Shown here piece after piece: positions 42,770 to 50,621 of a stretch of 62,734 nt of DNA (position 1 is the stretch's first letter; the number at the start of each line of letters is the position of its first letter). Made by a program: the position numbers and the translations under genes. The notes under the pieces were generated by a model. The model made no database searches. It saw nothing but the letters and a program-made list of their open reading frames with translations, and was not told the DNA's origin. This DNA comes from Rhodoglobus sp. (lineage in GTDB: Bacteria > Actinomycetota > Actinomycetes > Actinomycetales > Microbacteriaceae): positions 1-62,734 of the forward strand of contig JAODAQ010000053.1 of the NCBI GenBank assembly GCA_025463515.1, written 5' to 3'.

Positions 42770-42822
42770 CGTACGGAGTTAGCTCGTCGACTATAGCGTA
42801 CGCCGTACGGAATTGCTAGGCT
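42770..42822. promoter_or_regulatory. TetR operator region with three CGTACG palindromes
   Basis: CGTACG occurs at 42770-42775, 42797-42802 and 42804-42809. GTACGGAGTT (42771) and GTACGGAATT (42805) form a direct repeat. TAGGCT (42817-42822), 8 nt before the TetR ATG, is its probable -10. The repeats cover the control regions of both divergent units, fitting repression of exporter and regulator by TetR. Confidence 0.55.
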
Positions 42823-42830
42823 TGCCGGAC

Positions 42831-43592
42831 ATGACTGAGTTCACCGGTGCCGCGGACCGCGATCGCACCCTCACGCTGCTGTGGCGCGACGTGCTCGGCG
42901 ACCCGAGGGGGAGCAGGGGCCCGCGCCAGAAGGCGAGCGTCGACGAGGTGGTCGACGCGGCGATCTCGCTCGCCGACGAGGAGGGCATCGATGCGGTCTC
43001 GATCCGCAAAGTCGCCGAGAGGCTCGGCATCGGCACGATGTCGCTGTACACCTATGTCGAGTCGAAGTCGGAGCTCGTCGATCTGATGATCGACCGCGTG
43101 GTGGGCCTCGTGCCGCGGGGCCTCGATCCGGCGGATCCGTGGCGGCAGCGGCTCGAGCGCGCCGCGCGGGAGGAGTGGGACCACTACCTCCGGCACCCCT
43201 GGGTGCTGCAGGTCGACACCTCGCGCCCGCCGCTCGGTCCTGGAATCAGCGACCGCTACGAGTACCAGCTCTCCGCGATCGAGGGCATCGGCCTGAGCGA
43301 CCTCGACATGGACTCCGTCGTCACCCTCGTGTCGGGCTTCGTCGCCGGCGCCGCTCGCACCCATCTCGAGTCGCTGCGCAGCAGGCTGTCATCCACCCAG
43401 ACCGACGACGAGTGGTGGGAGGCGAACGTCCCGATCTTGACCCGGGTCATGGATGCCGATCGCTACCCGATCTCGGGCCGGGTCGGCTCGGCCGCCGGCG
43501 AGGAGTACCAGGCGCCCAGCGACCCGCTGCGCGCCTTCGAGTTCGGGCTTGCGCGGGTGCTCGACGGGGTCGAGGCGTACTTGGGGCGCTAG
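42831..43592 (+). CDS. TetR family regulator of the DrrAB-type exporter
   Basis: 253 residues from ATG 42831 (a TTG six codons earlier would overlap the -10 box). The HTH spans about residues 38-85 (VVDAAISLADEEGIDAVSIRKVAERLGIGTMSLYTYV) and the rest is the C-terminal ligand domain of the TetR_C_1 type. Divergence from the drrAB-like genes and the CGTACG repeats between them point to local control. Confidence 0.9.
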   Translation: MTEFTGAADRDRTLTLLWRDVLGDPRGSRGPRQKASVDEVVDAAISLADEEGIDAVSIRKVAERLGIGTMSLYTYVESKSELVDLMIDRVVGLVPRGLDPADPWRQRLERAAREEWDHYLRHPWVLQVDTSRPPLGPGISDRYEYQLSAIEGIGLSDLDMDSVVTLVSGFVAGAARTHLESLRSRLSSTQTDDEWWEANVPILTRVMDADRYPISGRVGSAAGEEYQAPSDPLRAFEFGLARVLDGVEAYLGR

Positions 43593-43595
43593 GTC

Positions 43596-43979
43596 TCAGC
43601 CCTTCGTCCAGGTGAGCATCGCGATGCCGAACCCGAGCGGGAACAGCGAGAGCACGAAGAGGAACGTGCCGACCCCGAAAGGCCGCCCTGCTCGAGTCTC
43701 GGCGCGCACGTTCCAGATGATGCCGAACGAGAGGAGGGCGAGCACGGCGACGACGATCCAGTAGAGGACGAAGTCGTGGGGCACCGTGGTGACCGGCGGC
43801 TGGAGCCCGAACAGCCTGAAGCTGCTCACTACGGTGAGGAACAGCAGGTACACGCCCGCGAGCACGTCGCCGACGAACAGGCTCGCGACGAGGCCGCGAT
43901 GGTACGACCTGTCGCTCACGCGCTCGAGCGAGGGCCGGCGACGGCCGTCGACGGCGCCGAAGTTGCCGGGGGCATCCAT
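43596..43979 (-). CDS. Small membrane protein, unknown
   Basis: 127 residues from ATG 43979; an upstream GTG or ATG adds seven codons. A polar N-terminus is followed by three hydrophobic helices (GLVASLFVGDVLAGVYLLFLTVV, FVLYWIVVAVLALLSFGII, GTFLFVLSLFPLGFGIAML). It ends 3 nt from the convergent TetR gene. Family not recognised. Confidence 0.65.
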   Translation of the reverse strand: MDAPGNFGAVDGRRRPSLERVSDRSYHRGLVASLFVGDVLAGVYLLFLTVVSSFRLFGLQPPVTTVPHDFVLYWIVVAVLALLSFGIIWNVRAETRAGRPFGVGTFLFVLSLFPLGFGIAMLTWTKG

Positions 43980-44012
43980 GTGAGCGATTCTCGCACTCAC
44001 CGCGCGGCGTCG

Positions 44013-44372
44013 CTACGCATCGAGGTGGCGCGCCCGCAGCTCGTCCAGGAAGCCGTCGTTGATGACCAGCGGCTCGCCGGCACGCCATCCGGCGCCCCAG
44101 TTGCCCAGTGCGAGCAAGACCGGCACGGTCTGTATCCCCGCCTCCGTCAGGCTGTACCGGGCGCGCTGCCCGCGGGCCGCCGTGCCGCGGGCGAGGAGCC
44201 CGGCGTCGACCAGCCGCACGAGACGGTCGGCGAGGATGTTCGACGCGATGCCCTCGGCCGACCCGAGCAGCAGCGCCCGGAAGTGACGGCGGTCTTCGAA
44301 GATCACGTCGCGCAGGATGAGCAGCGACCAGCGGTCTCCGAGCACCTCGACGGCGGCGCCGATCGCATCCAC
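44013..44372 (-). CDS. HxlR family regulator
   Basis: 119 residues. The MarR-like winged helix of the HxlR family is seen in LGDRWSLLILRDVIFEDRRHF, EGIASNILADRLVRLVDAGLL and RYSLTEAGI. There is no cysteine in the usual redox position. It is divergent from a reductase gene with a clear inverted repeat between, so it most likely controls that operon and itself. Confidence 0.9.
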   Translation of the reverse strand: MDAIGAAVEVLGDRWSLLILRDVIFEDRRHFRALLLGSAEGIASNILADRLVRLVDAGLLARGTAARGQRARYSLTEAGIQTVPVLLALGNWGAGWRAGEPLVINDGFLDELRARHLDA

Positions 44373-44405
44373 GGTTCCTCCTTGACAGTTCTTCCGCTCT
44401 CAATA

Positions 44406-44430
44406 TAGTGGTTGCAGAACGCAATCACTA
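44406..44430. promoter_or_regulatory. HxlR operator
   Basis: TAGTGGTTGC (44406-44415) and GCAATCACTA (44421-44430) form a 10-bp inverted repeat with one mismatch around a 5-nt centre. It lies in the 70-bp gap between the HxlR gene and the reductase gene, 13 nt before the reductase start. Confidence 0.7.
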
Positions 44431-44442
44431 TTGGAGGTTCCG

Positions 44443-45024
44443 ATGGGCAGCTTCGTCTACGGGATGAACGTGTCGCTCGACTTGCGCATCGAGCAGGTGC
44501 CCGGCGACGACGGCGCCGGCGAGTGGCTGCGCATCGATGAGGAGCTGCATCGCGCGTGGAACGAGCTGGACGCGGGGCTCGCGCTGTCGGTGCAGGGCCG
44601 GGTCATGTACGAGATCATGGAGGCCGCCTGGCCGAAGGCGCGCACGGACGAGTCGCTGCCCGATTACATGCACGAGTACGCCGAGATCTGGACCGCGCAG
44701 CGCAAAGTGCTCGTCTCTCGCACTCGCCACACCGCCGACTACAACACCACGGTCATCGGGAGCGACGACGCCATCGAGCAGCTGGCCGCGCTGAAGGCCG
44801 AGACCAACGGCCAGATCGGCGTCGGCGGCGCGACTCTCGCCACCCAGCTGCTGCGGGCGGGCCTGCTCGACGAGCTGGTGCTGGCGACGCACCCCACGAT
44901 CCTCGGCTTCGGCAGGCCGCTCTTCGACGACTACGACCGGCCGATCGACCTCGATCTGCTCGACCAGCAGACCTTCGCATCCGGTGTGACGATGCACCAC
45001 TACGCGATCCGCGGGGCTCGCTGA
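44443..45024 (+). CDS. RibD C-terminal/dihydrofolate reductase-like protein
   Basis: 193 residues from ATG 44443 with GGAGG 6 nt upstream. RibD_C family marks: FVYGMNVSLDLRIE at the N-terminus, GRVMYEIMEAAWP, VSRTRHTADYNTTVI, GQIGVGGATLATQLLRAGLLDELVLATHP and the C-terminal HHYAIR. Members are NADPH reductases of mostly unknown substrate. It is the first gene of a two-gene unit with the beta-lactamase-fold protein. Confidence 0.88.
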   Translation: MGSFVYGMNVSLDLRIEQVPGDDGAGEWLRIDEELHRAWNELDAGLALSVQGRVMYEIMEAAWPKARTDESLPDYMHEYAEIWTAQRKVLVSRTRHTADYNTTVIGSDDAIEQLAALKAETNGQIGVGGATLATQLLRAGLLDELVLATHPTILGFGRPLFDDYDRPIDLDLLDQQTFASGVTMHHYAIRGAR

Positions 45025-45815
45025 TGCTGCGCGAGGTCGCGGAGGGCGTGCTCGTGCACGAGAGCGACTTCCTGCAGAGCAACGCCGTGGTGGTGCGGGG
45101 AGCGGAGGGCGTGCTGCTCGTCGACGCCGGAATCCGCAGCGACGAGCTGGCTGCCCTCGCCGCCGACCTGCGCGGGCGCGGCCTCGCCGTCGTGGCCGGG
45201 TTCTCGACGCATCCCCACTGGGACCACCTGCTCTGGCACCCCGACCTCGGCACCGCGCCGCGCTACGGCACGGCGCTCGCCGCGACGATCATCGGCGGGC
45301 GCCTCGCCGACGAGAACTGGCGGGATGCCGTCGGCGGCATGCTCCCGGAGGACCTTGCCGGGCTCGTGCCGCTCGACGAACTGTTCGGCCGCATCACCGG
45401 GCTGGACGCGGCGGAGCTGCCGTGGAGCGGCCCGGCCGTCCGGATCCTCCAGCACTCCGCCCACGCCCCGGGGCACGCGGCACTCCTGGTCGAGGAGCGC
45501 GGGGTGCTCGTCGCGGGCGACATGCTCTCGGACATCCTGGTCCCCATCCTCAACGCCATGTCCCCAGACCCGATCGGCGACTACCTGGCTGGCCTGCAGG
45601 CGATCGAGGATGCCGCGGCCGGCGTCCAGGTTGTCATCCCGGGCCACGGCTCCGTCGGGCACGACCTCCGTGCCCGCATCGAGCAGGATCGGGCGTACGT
45701 GCGCGCCGTGCGCGACCGCCGCGAGCCGGACGACCCGCGGCTCGCCCGCCCCGGCTGGGAGTGGGTGCGCGACCTGCACGGCGGGCAGGTGGAGCGGCTG
45801 GCGACTAGCGGGTGA
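45024..45815 (+). CDS. Metallo-beta-lactamase fold hydrolase
   Basis: 263 residues from ATG 45024, sharing one base with the upstream stop. The metal site THPHWDH (about residues 60-66) is a full HxHxDH, and later ligands are in HAPGHAALLVEERGVLVAGD and VVIPGHGSVG. These enzymes hydrolyse esters, thioesters or lactams; the substrate is unknown. The 3' end overlaps the convergent TetR gene by 11 nt. Confidence 0.88.
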   Translation: MLREVAEGVLVHESDFLQSNAVVVRGAEGVLLVDAGIRSDELAALAADLRGRGLAVVAGFSTHPHWDHLLWHPDLGTAPRYGTALAATIIGGRLADENWRDAVGGMLPEDLAGLVPLDELFGRITGLDAAELPWSGPAVRILQHSAHAPGHAALLVEERGVLVAGDMLSDILVPILNAMSPDPIGDYLAGLQAIEDAAAGVQVVIPGHGSVGHDLRARIEQDRAYVRAVRDRREPDDPRLARPGWEWVRDLHGGQVERLATSG

Positions 45816-46371
45816 TGGACACGAACGCCGCGCCGAGGGAATCGGCAAGCACGGTCGGGTCCCCGAGGTATCCGTTCACCATCGCGCCGTCGCGGAGGAT
45901 CATCAGCTGGCGCCCGACCGACTCGGGCTCGTTCACGGATGCCTCGGCGGCGATCTCCGCGAACTGGCGGTACGTCCACTCGCGGTGGGCGTCGACCGCG
46001 ACCCGGACCGAGTCTGCCGAGTCTGAGTACTCGGCCGCCGCGTTGATGAAGGGGCAGCCGCGGAAGCCGGGGCTGCAGCTGGCCGCGCCGATGCCGGTGG
46101 CGAGCGCGCGAAGGGATGCGACCGGGTCGCCGGACTGCTGGGCGCTGTTCATCCACTCGCGCTCGGCCGCGGCCTGCCCCTCGAGGTAGGCGACGACGAG
46201 GTCGCCCTTGGTGCGGAAGTGGCGATAGAAGGTGACCTTCGTCGTGCCGACGGCCTCGATGATGCGGTCGGCGCTGGTCGCGCGGATGCCCTGGGCGTAG
46301 AAGAGCTCGGTCGCCGCCGCGAGGATGCGGTCGCGCACGGTGGCCGGGCGCTCAGTCGTGTCGACGTTCAT
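45805..46371 (-). CDS. TetR family regulator (YcdC/LmrA-like C-domain)
   Basis: 188 residues from ATG 46371. The HTH is clear (VRDRILAAATELFYAQGIRATSADRIIEAVGTTKVTFYRHF). The C-domain has SPGFRGCPFINAAAEY, a hallmark of one TetR group with a conserved Cys. It is divergent from a DUF308-like gene with a palindromic operator between the two. Confidence 0.9.
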   Translation of the reverse strand: MNVDTTERPATVRDRILAAATELFYAQGIRATSADRIIEAVGTTKVTFYRHFRTKGDLVVAYLEGQAAAEREWMNSAQQSGDPVASLRALATGIGAASCSPGFRGCPFINAAAEYSDSADSVRVAVDAHREWTYRQFAEIAAEASVNEPESVGRQLMILRDGAMVNGYLGDPTVLADSLGAAFVSITR

Positions 46372-46431
46372 CGGGCTCCGTTCAGGGACGAGGGTTTGCG
46401 CTGCGGCCTCGACAAGTCTAGAGTCGGGCAA

Positions 46432-46453
46432 GTAGACGTACTAGTAACTCTAC
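46432..46453. promoter_or_regulatory. 22-bp palindromic TetR operator
   Basis: GTAGAC-GTACTAGTAA-CTCTAC: the arms GTAGA/TCTAC and the core TACTAGTA are perfect palindromes, with one mismatched pair step between. It is centred 71 bp from the TetR start and 34 bp from the downstream membrane-protein start, so it could block both. Confidence 0.65.
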
Positions 46454-46476
46454 CTGATCTCACCAAGGAAGGCCCC

Positions 46477-46998
46477 ATGGCTCCCGCACTTCGCAGGCTG
46501 TACTTCATCCGCTTCGGGTTCGCACTCGTCTGGGCGGTTCTCCTCTTCTTCGTCGCGGGCCTCGGCGGCCCCGCCCTCACCGTCCTCCTCGTGATCTACC
46601 CGCTGGTCGACGCGGCCGCCGTGATCTGGCAGCTGCGCGCCGAAGGCCCTGCGCAGGCGTCGCGCGTGCCGGAAGTGATCAATGTGGTCGTGAGCATCCT
46701 CGCCGCCGTTGCGCTCGCGGTGGTGCCGTCCGCCAGTGCCCTCGCGGTCTGGGGCGTCTGGGCACTCGTCTCGGGTGCGGTGCAGCTCGTCACCGCGGTA
46801 CTCCGCCGGAACCAGGGCGGGCAGATCCCGCTGATCATCAGCGGCGCGATCTCGGTTCTCGCCGGGTTCGGCTTCGCCGCGCAAGGTGCCCAGGGCGCGG
46901 CCATCTCCGCCGCGGTCGGCGGGTACGCCCTACTCGGCGGCGTGTTCTTCCTCGTCGCCGCCATCCGTCTCAGCGTGCTCCTGCGCCGAGCATCCTAG
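46477..46998 (+). CDS. DUF308/HdeD-like membrane protein
   Basis: 173 residues from ATG 46477 with AAGGAAGG upstream. Six hydrophobic helices, with repeats of the type LVIYPLVDAAAVIWQL and GVWALVSGAVQLVTAVLRR, as in HdeD/DUF308 proteins. The E. coli relative is linked to acid resistance. It is probably the target of the divergent TetR and shares an operon with the EthD-type protein 14 nt downstream. Confidence 0.8.
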   Translation: MAPALRRLYFIRFGFALVWAVLLFFVAGLGGPALTVLLVIYPLVDAAAVIWQLRAEGPAQASRVPEVINVVVSILAAVALAVVPSASALAVWGVWALVSGAVQLVTAVLRRNQGGQIPLIISGAISVLAGFGFAAQGAQGAAISAAVGGYALLGGVFFLVAAIRLSVLLRRAS

Positions 46999-47012
46999 AA
47001 AAGAGAGTCACC

Positions 47013-47315
47013 ATGCCCACGAAGATCACCTTCATCATCGACAACCCCGCCAACCCCGACGAGTTCGAGCAGGCCTACACCGCCGTGCGCGCCGCCATGG
47101 ACGAGCTCCCCGGCCTGCAGCGCGTCGAGTCGGCCAAGGTCTGGCCGAAGGAGGACGGCACCGCCACCCCGGCGTACCGCACCATCGACCTCTACTTCGC
47201 CAGCTACGAGGACGCGAGCGCGGCCGTCGCGCACCCCGCCGCGGGCACTGCGATCGGCGGACTGGTGCAGACCGGCGCGACGTTCACGGGGCTGTTCTCC
47301 GACATCGAGGGTTAG
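47013..47315 (+). CDS. EthD-like/dimeric alpha-beta barrel protein
   Basis: 100 residues with AAAAGAGAG upstream. The ferredoxin-like fold is suggested by TFIIDNPANPDEFEQAYTAV, LPGLQRVESAKVWPKEDGT and YFASYEDASAAVAHPAAG, the EthD pattern. Such proteins often help oxidative or small-molecule conversions. Second gene of the unit driven from the TetR operator region. It overlaps the convergent exonuclease gene by 4 nt. Confidence 0.8.
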   Translation: MPTKITFIIDNPANPDEFEQAYTAVRAAMDELPGLQRVESAKVWPKEDGTATPAYRTIDLYFASYEDASAAVAHPAAGTAIGGLVQTGATFTGLFSDIEG

Positions 47316-48235
47316 CGGCTCGCCAGGGCGGCGCGGGCGCGCTCGAGCGAAGCACCGAGACCCCATGTCGCCGACAGCGCCTCGAGCTCGGCCGCGTCCT
47401 CGGGCGAGATGGGCCGGATGCGCGCGTCGAAGTCGGGCAGGGCCAGATCCCGAACCACCTCGACGACCTTCGGCGCAACGGCCAGGTAGTCGGCCGCAGC
47501 GAGGATCTTGGCGCGCGCCGGCGGCGCCATGCTCGAGCCCGCGTCCGCTGCGGCCGCGATGATGCCGTCGAGGCTGCCGTAGGTGGTCAGCAGCGCGACC
47601 GCCGTCTTCTCGCCCACGCCCGCGACCCCGGGCAGCCCGTCGGACGCGTCGCCGCGCATCGCCGCGAAGTCGGCGTACTGTGTCGGCGCGATGCCGTACT
47701 TGGCGGTGAGGGTGCCGTCGGTGAGCACCTCCAGGTTCGACATGCCGCGGCCGGTGTAGATGACGCGCACGGCTCGGGAGTCGTCGACGAGCTGGAACAG
47801 GTCGCGGTCTCCGGTGACGACGTCCACGGGCATCCGTGACGTGCTTGCCAGCGTGCCGATGACGTCGTCGGCCTCGTGGTCGGATGCTCCCACCACCGGT
47901 ATGCCCAGCAGCCCGAGCACCTCCCGGATGACGGGCACTTGCGGTGAGAGCAGGTCCGGGACCTCCTCGACGGACCCGGCCGGAGTCTCCTGTGCGACGC
48001 GGTGCGCCTTGTACGACGGGATGAGCGCGACGCGCCACTGCGGCCGCCAGTCGTCGTCCCAGCAGGCGACCAGTTCGGTCGGCTCGAACTCGGTGACGAG
48101 CTTCGCGATGATGTCGAGCAGCCCGCGCACAGCGTTGACGGGCTGGCCGTCGGGGGAGCGGACGGTGTCGGGCACCCCGTGGAAGGCGCGGAAGTAGAGG
48201 GCGGCGGTGTCGAGCAGCATGCGGCGATCGGTCAC
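47312..48235 (-). CDS. 5'-3' exonuclease (FEN-type)
   Basis: 307 residues from GTG 48235. It resembles the isolated PolA N-terminal nuclease domain: MLLDTAALYFRAFHGVP, DDDWRPQWRVALIPSYKAHR, DHEADDVIGTLA and TGDRDLFQLVDD carry the metal-binding acids, and GDASDGLPGVAGVGEKTA is the H3TH DNA-binding motif. It would trim flaps or RNA primers. Stand-alone versions beside a full PolA are usual in actinobacteria. Confidence 0.93.
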   Translation of the reverse strand: MTDRRMLLDTAALYFRAFHGVPDTVRSPDGQPVNAVRGLLDIIAKLVTEFEPTELVACWDDDWRPQWRVALIPSYKAHRVAQETPAGSVEEVPDLLSPQVPVIREVLGLLGIPVVGASDHEADDVIGTLASTSRMPVDVVTGDRDLFQLVDDSRAVRVIYTGRGMSNLEVLTDGTLTAKYGIAPTQYADFAAMRGDASDGLPGVAGVGEKTAVALLTTYGSLDGIIAAAADAGSSMAPPARAKILAAADYLAVAPKVVEVVRDLALPDFDARIRPISPEDAAELEALSATWGLGASLERARAALASR

Positions 48236-48281
48236 GTGCGGCAGTCTCGCATATGGGGCCGTCAGTTGGCAGACTTGCTCC

Positions 48282-48863
48282 GTGACCTCGTACGTGATCA
48301 AGCCCCTCACCCCGGAGACGTACCCGGCGTGGCTGGCGCTCGCGCAGAAGCACAACGGCGTGTGGGGCGGATGCTACTGCTCGTACTTCCACGGAGACAC
48401 CGAGCAGACCGTCAAGCACGACTACGACGGGCCGACCTTCAAGCAGCGGCTAGTGGATGAGGGCGTCGCCCACGCCGCGCTCGTCTTCGACGGTGATGAC
48501 GCGATTGCCTGGTGCGAGTACGGCAGCCCCGCCGAGCTGCCGAACATCTACCACCGCAAACAGTACGACGCGGGCGAGACGAATCTGGGGCCGTGGCGCA
48601 TCACGTGCTTCTTCGTCGACCGCGACTACCGCCGTTCCGGCGTCGCCTACGAGGCGCTCGCCGGTGCGCTCGAGCTCATCGGGCGGGCCGGCGGGGGAGA
48701 GGTCATCTCGTTCCCGAACGAGCTCGTCGAGGGCAAGCGGACGTCGGCCTCGTTCCTCCACAACGGCACGCGGGCCATGTTCGAGAAGGCCGGCTTCACG
48801 TTCGAACGCCACATCGGCAAGAGCAAGACGGTGATGCGGAAGACGATCCCGTCTTCCCTTTGA
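48282..48863 (+). CDS. GNAT family N-acetyltransferase
   Basis: 193 residues from GTG 48282; CAGACT lies 6 nt upstream. The acetyl-CoA region is WRITCFFVDRDYRRSGVAYEALAGALELIGRAGG (a variant R/Q-x-x-G-x-A/G loop), preceded by an N-terminal part with GVWGGCYCSYFH. The acceptor is unknown. The promoter of the next gene begins inside its last codons. Confidence 0.82.
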   Translation: MTSYVIKPLTPETYPAWLALAQKHNGVWGGCYCSYFHGDTEQTVKHDYDGPTFKQRLVDEGVAHAALVFDGDDAIAWCEYGSPAELPNIYHRKQYDAGETNLGPWRITCFFVDRDYRRSGVAYEALAGALELIGRAGGGEVISFPNELVEGKRTSASFLHNGTRAMFEKAGFTFERHIGKSKTVMRKTIPSSL

Positions 48864-48913
48864 CCTCAGCGGCCGGCGCGGCATAATCATATGTACAGAC
48901 GTCTAGTCTGATT
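48860..48913 (+). promoter_or_regulatory. Promoter and operator A of the hotdog gene
   Basis: TTGACC (48860-48865), 16 nt, CATAAT (48882-48887) is a good sigma-70-type promoter. Nine nt downstream CAGACGTCTAG (48896-48906) fits TAGA-N3-CTAG with one mismatch and forms CAGAC-N5-GTCTG. The following ATTCTG is shared with site C at 55.2 kb. I infer a repressor site of the regional GntR protein. Confidence 0.6.
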
Positions 48914-48979
48914 CTGCACGGTCGAGCGACCGGCGCAGGGTGCGCGATCAACGATGCCGCGCGCCGGAGAGCAGGGCTG

Positions 48980-49972
48980 ATGACCGACGATTTCATGACC
49001 GAGACCGTGACGCACGCCGAGGCGGGCAGGGGCAGGCGCAAGGATGCGAGCTTCGAGCTGGTGGAGATCCCCGAGCCGTTCGGGCCGGTGACGGTGGTGC
49101 TGGACCAGGACAAGCTGCGGACCTTCGCCTTCGCCGTCGACGACTACTCGTCGTGGTACTTCGGCGACTCTCCGTTCGGCGGGCCGATCGGGCATCCCAT
49201 TCTTCTGGCGAACGACCTCCTGTTCCTGTTCTACGAGAACTACGACGGCAACACCGCCGAAGGACTGCAGAGCCACGAGCGGATGACGTTCCACTCACCG
49301 GCCCGCGTGGGGGAGACCATCACGGTCTCAGGGGCGTACACCGAGAAGTACGAGAATCGCGGGCACGGCTATGTGGTTCTGGATGCCGAGGCACGCGGTG
49401 AGGACGGCCGGCTGATCGTCCACCACCACGGTACGGAGATCATGCGAACGCGCGCCGGTGAGGTCGGCGGCACCAGCAGGCCGTCCGGGGCCGCCCGGCG
49501 GGTTTCCGCGGTCATCGACGAGAGTCTGCCGATCGCCCTTGCGGCACAGGCGGGCCTGCCGGCGGGCACCGGGGTTCCGGGCGTCACCCGCAGATTCCAC
49601 CAGGACCAGCTCAACTCGTTCTCCTGGCTGGCCCGCGGCTACCGCAACGTGCACACGGACATCGACAGCGCGCGCAAGAGCCGCGTCGGCAGAACCTTCG
49701 TGCAGGCGCTCCAGCAGACCGAGTTGATCGCGCAGGCCATGGTCCAGTTCTTCGGTGCCTCGTGGTTCACCACGGGCGAGCTCGACCTGAGGTACACGCA
49801 TCCGGCCTTCACGGGGGACCAGCTCACCGTGCGGGCTGCTGTCGTCTCCGACGACGGAGTGACCCAGGAGCTGGAGGTCTGGATCGATACGGAGACCGGC
49901 ATCCGCACCGCGCTCGGCTGGGCGCGTGCGCGGATCGACCCGGATCCGGCCCGACCGCACCAGCTGCTCTAG
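48980..49972 (+). CDS. Double-hotdog MaoC-like protein, paralogue 1
   Basis: 330 residues from ATG 48980 (a second ATG follows five codons later). Two hotdog domains: the N-half has YSSWYFGDSPFGGPIGHPILLANDLL, like a MaoC motif but without its catalytic His. The C-half has NVHTDIDSARKSRVG (His about 224), close to the hydratase motif. So the likely active site is in the C-half, as in eukaryotic hydratase 2. It probably hydrates an enoyl-CoA or binds an acyl thioester. A paralogue is at 55280 under a nearly identical operator. Confidence 0.82.
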   Translation: MTDDFMTETVTHAEAGRGRRKDASFELVEIPEPFGPVTVVLDQDKLRTFAFAVDDYSSWYFGDSPFGGPIGHPILLANDLLFLFYENYDGNTAEGLQSHERMTFHSPARVGETITVSGAYTEKYENRGHGYVVLDAEARGEDGRLIVHHHGTEIMRTRAGEVGGTSRPSGAARRVSAVIDESLPIALAAQAGLPAGTGVPGVTRRFHQDQLNSFSWLARGYRNVHTDIDSARKSRVGRTFVQALQQTELIAQAMVQFFGASWFTTGELDLRYTHPAFTGDQLTVRAAVVSDDGVTQELEVWIDTETGIRTALGWARARIDPDPARPHQLL

Positions 49973-49976
49973 CGGG

Positions 49977-50621
49977 TCAGCGCACGATCCCGATCACGAG
50001 GTCGGCGAGCATCTCGGCGACGGCCTCGTCGCTGAGAGCGCCGTCCTGGTGGAACCACAGAACCAGATTCTCCGGCAGAGCAATGACGGCGAACGCGGCG
50101 ACAGTCACGTTCGCAACGAAGAACTCGCCAGTGCGCACGCCGTCGCGAATGGTCTCCTTGATGCGCTCGAGGTGCTTGCCCTGAAGGTTGAGGACGACGG
50201 ATCGCTCGGGCTCGGCCAGGTGCACGGCGAGCTGCCCGAAGGTCATCACCTGGTTGGTGCCCGTGACGGCGACCGTGCGCCTGACCTGGTGGAGGCAGTG
50301 CGCAATCGTAATAGCGCGCAGTCGCTCGGTCGGCGTGCCCTCGCGCGGGATGCTCTCCATCTGGGCATCGAAGTCGAGCTGGAGCTTCTCGACCGATCGG
50401 GCGAACAGGTCGTACTTTGACGGGAAGTGCCGGTAGATGGCGGTGGCCGTGAGGTTGATGGACTCGGCGATCAGGGCCAGGCTCGTGTTCTCGTAGCCGT
50501 GCGTGCGGAACAGCTTGGCGGCGCGGTCGAGGATCAGGTCGCGTGTGCTTCCGGATGCCCCAGCGGTGCGCTGGGGCAGGGTGACGGCTGTGCGCGCACG
50601 GTCGGGAAACAGGCGGCTCAT
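49977..50621 (-). CDS. TetR family regulator
   Basis: 214 residues from ATG 50621, overlapping the RpiR stop as ATGA. HTH about residues 22-70 (RDLILDRAAKLFRTHGYENTSLALIAESINLTATAIYRHF), then a QsdR-like or fatty-acid-type C-domain with NLQGKHLERIKETIRDGVRTGEF. Co-expressed with RpiR. TetR proteins of this style often sense acyl-CoA, which would fit the CoA chemistry of the neighbourhood. Confidence 0.88.
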   Translation of the reverse strand: MSRLFPDRARTAVTLPQRTAGASGSTRDLILDRAAKLFRTHGYENTSLALIAESINLTATAIYRHFPSKYDLFARSVEKLQLDFDAQMESIPREGTPTERLRAITIAHCLHQVRRTVAVTGTNQVMTFGQLAVHLAEPERSVVLNLQGKHLERIKETIRDGVRTGEFFVANVTVAAFAVIALPENLVLWFHQDGALSDEAVAEMLADLVIGIVR

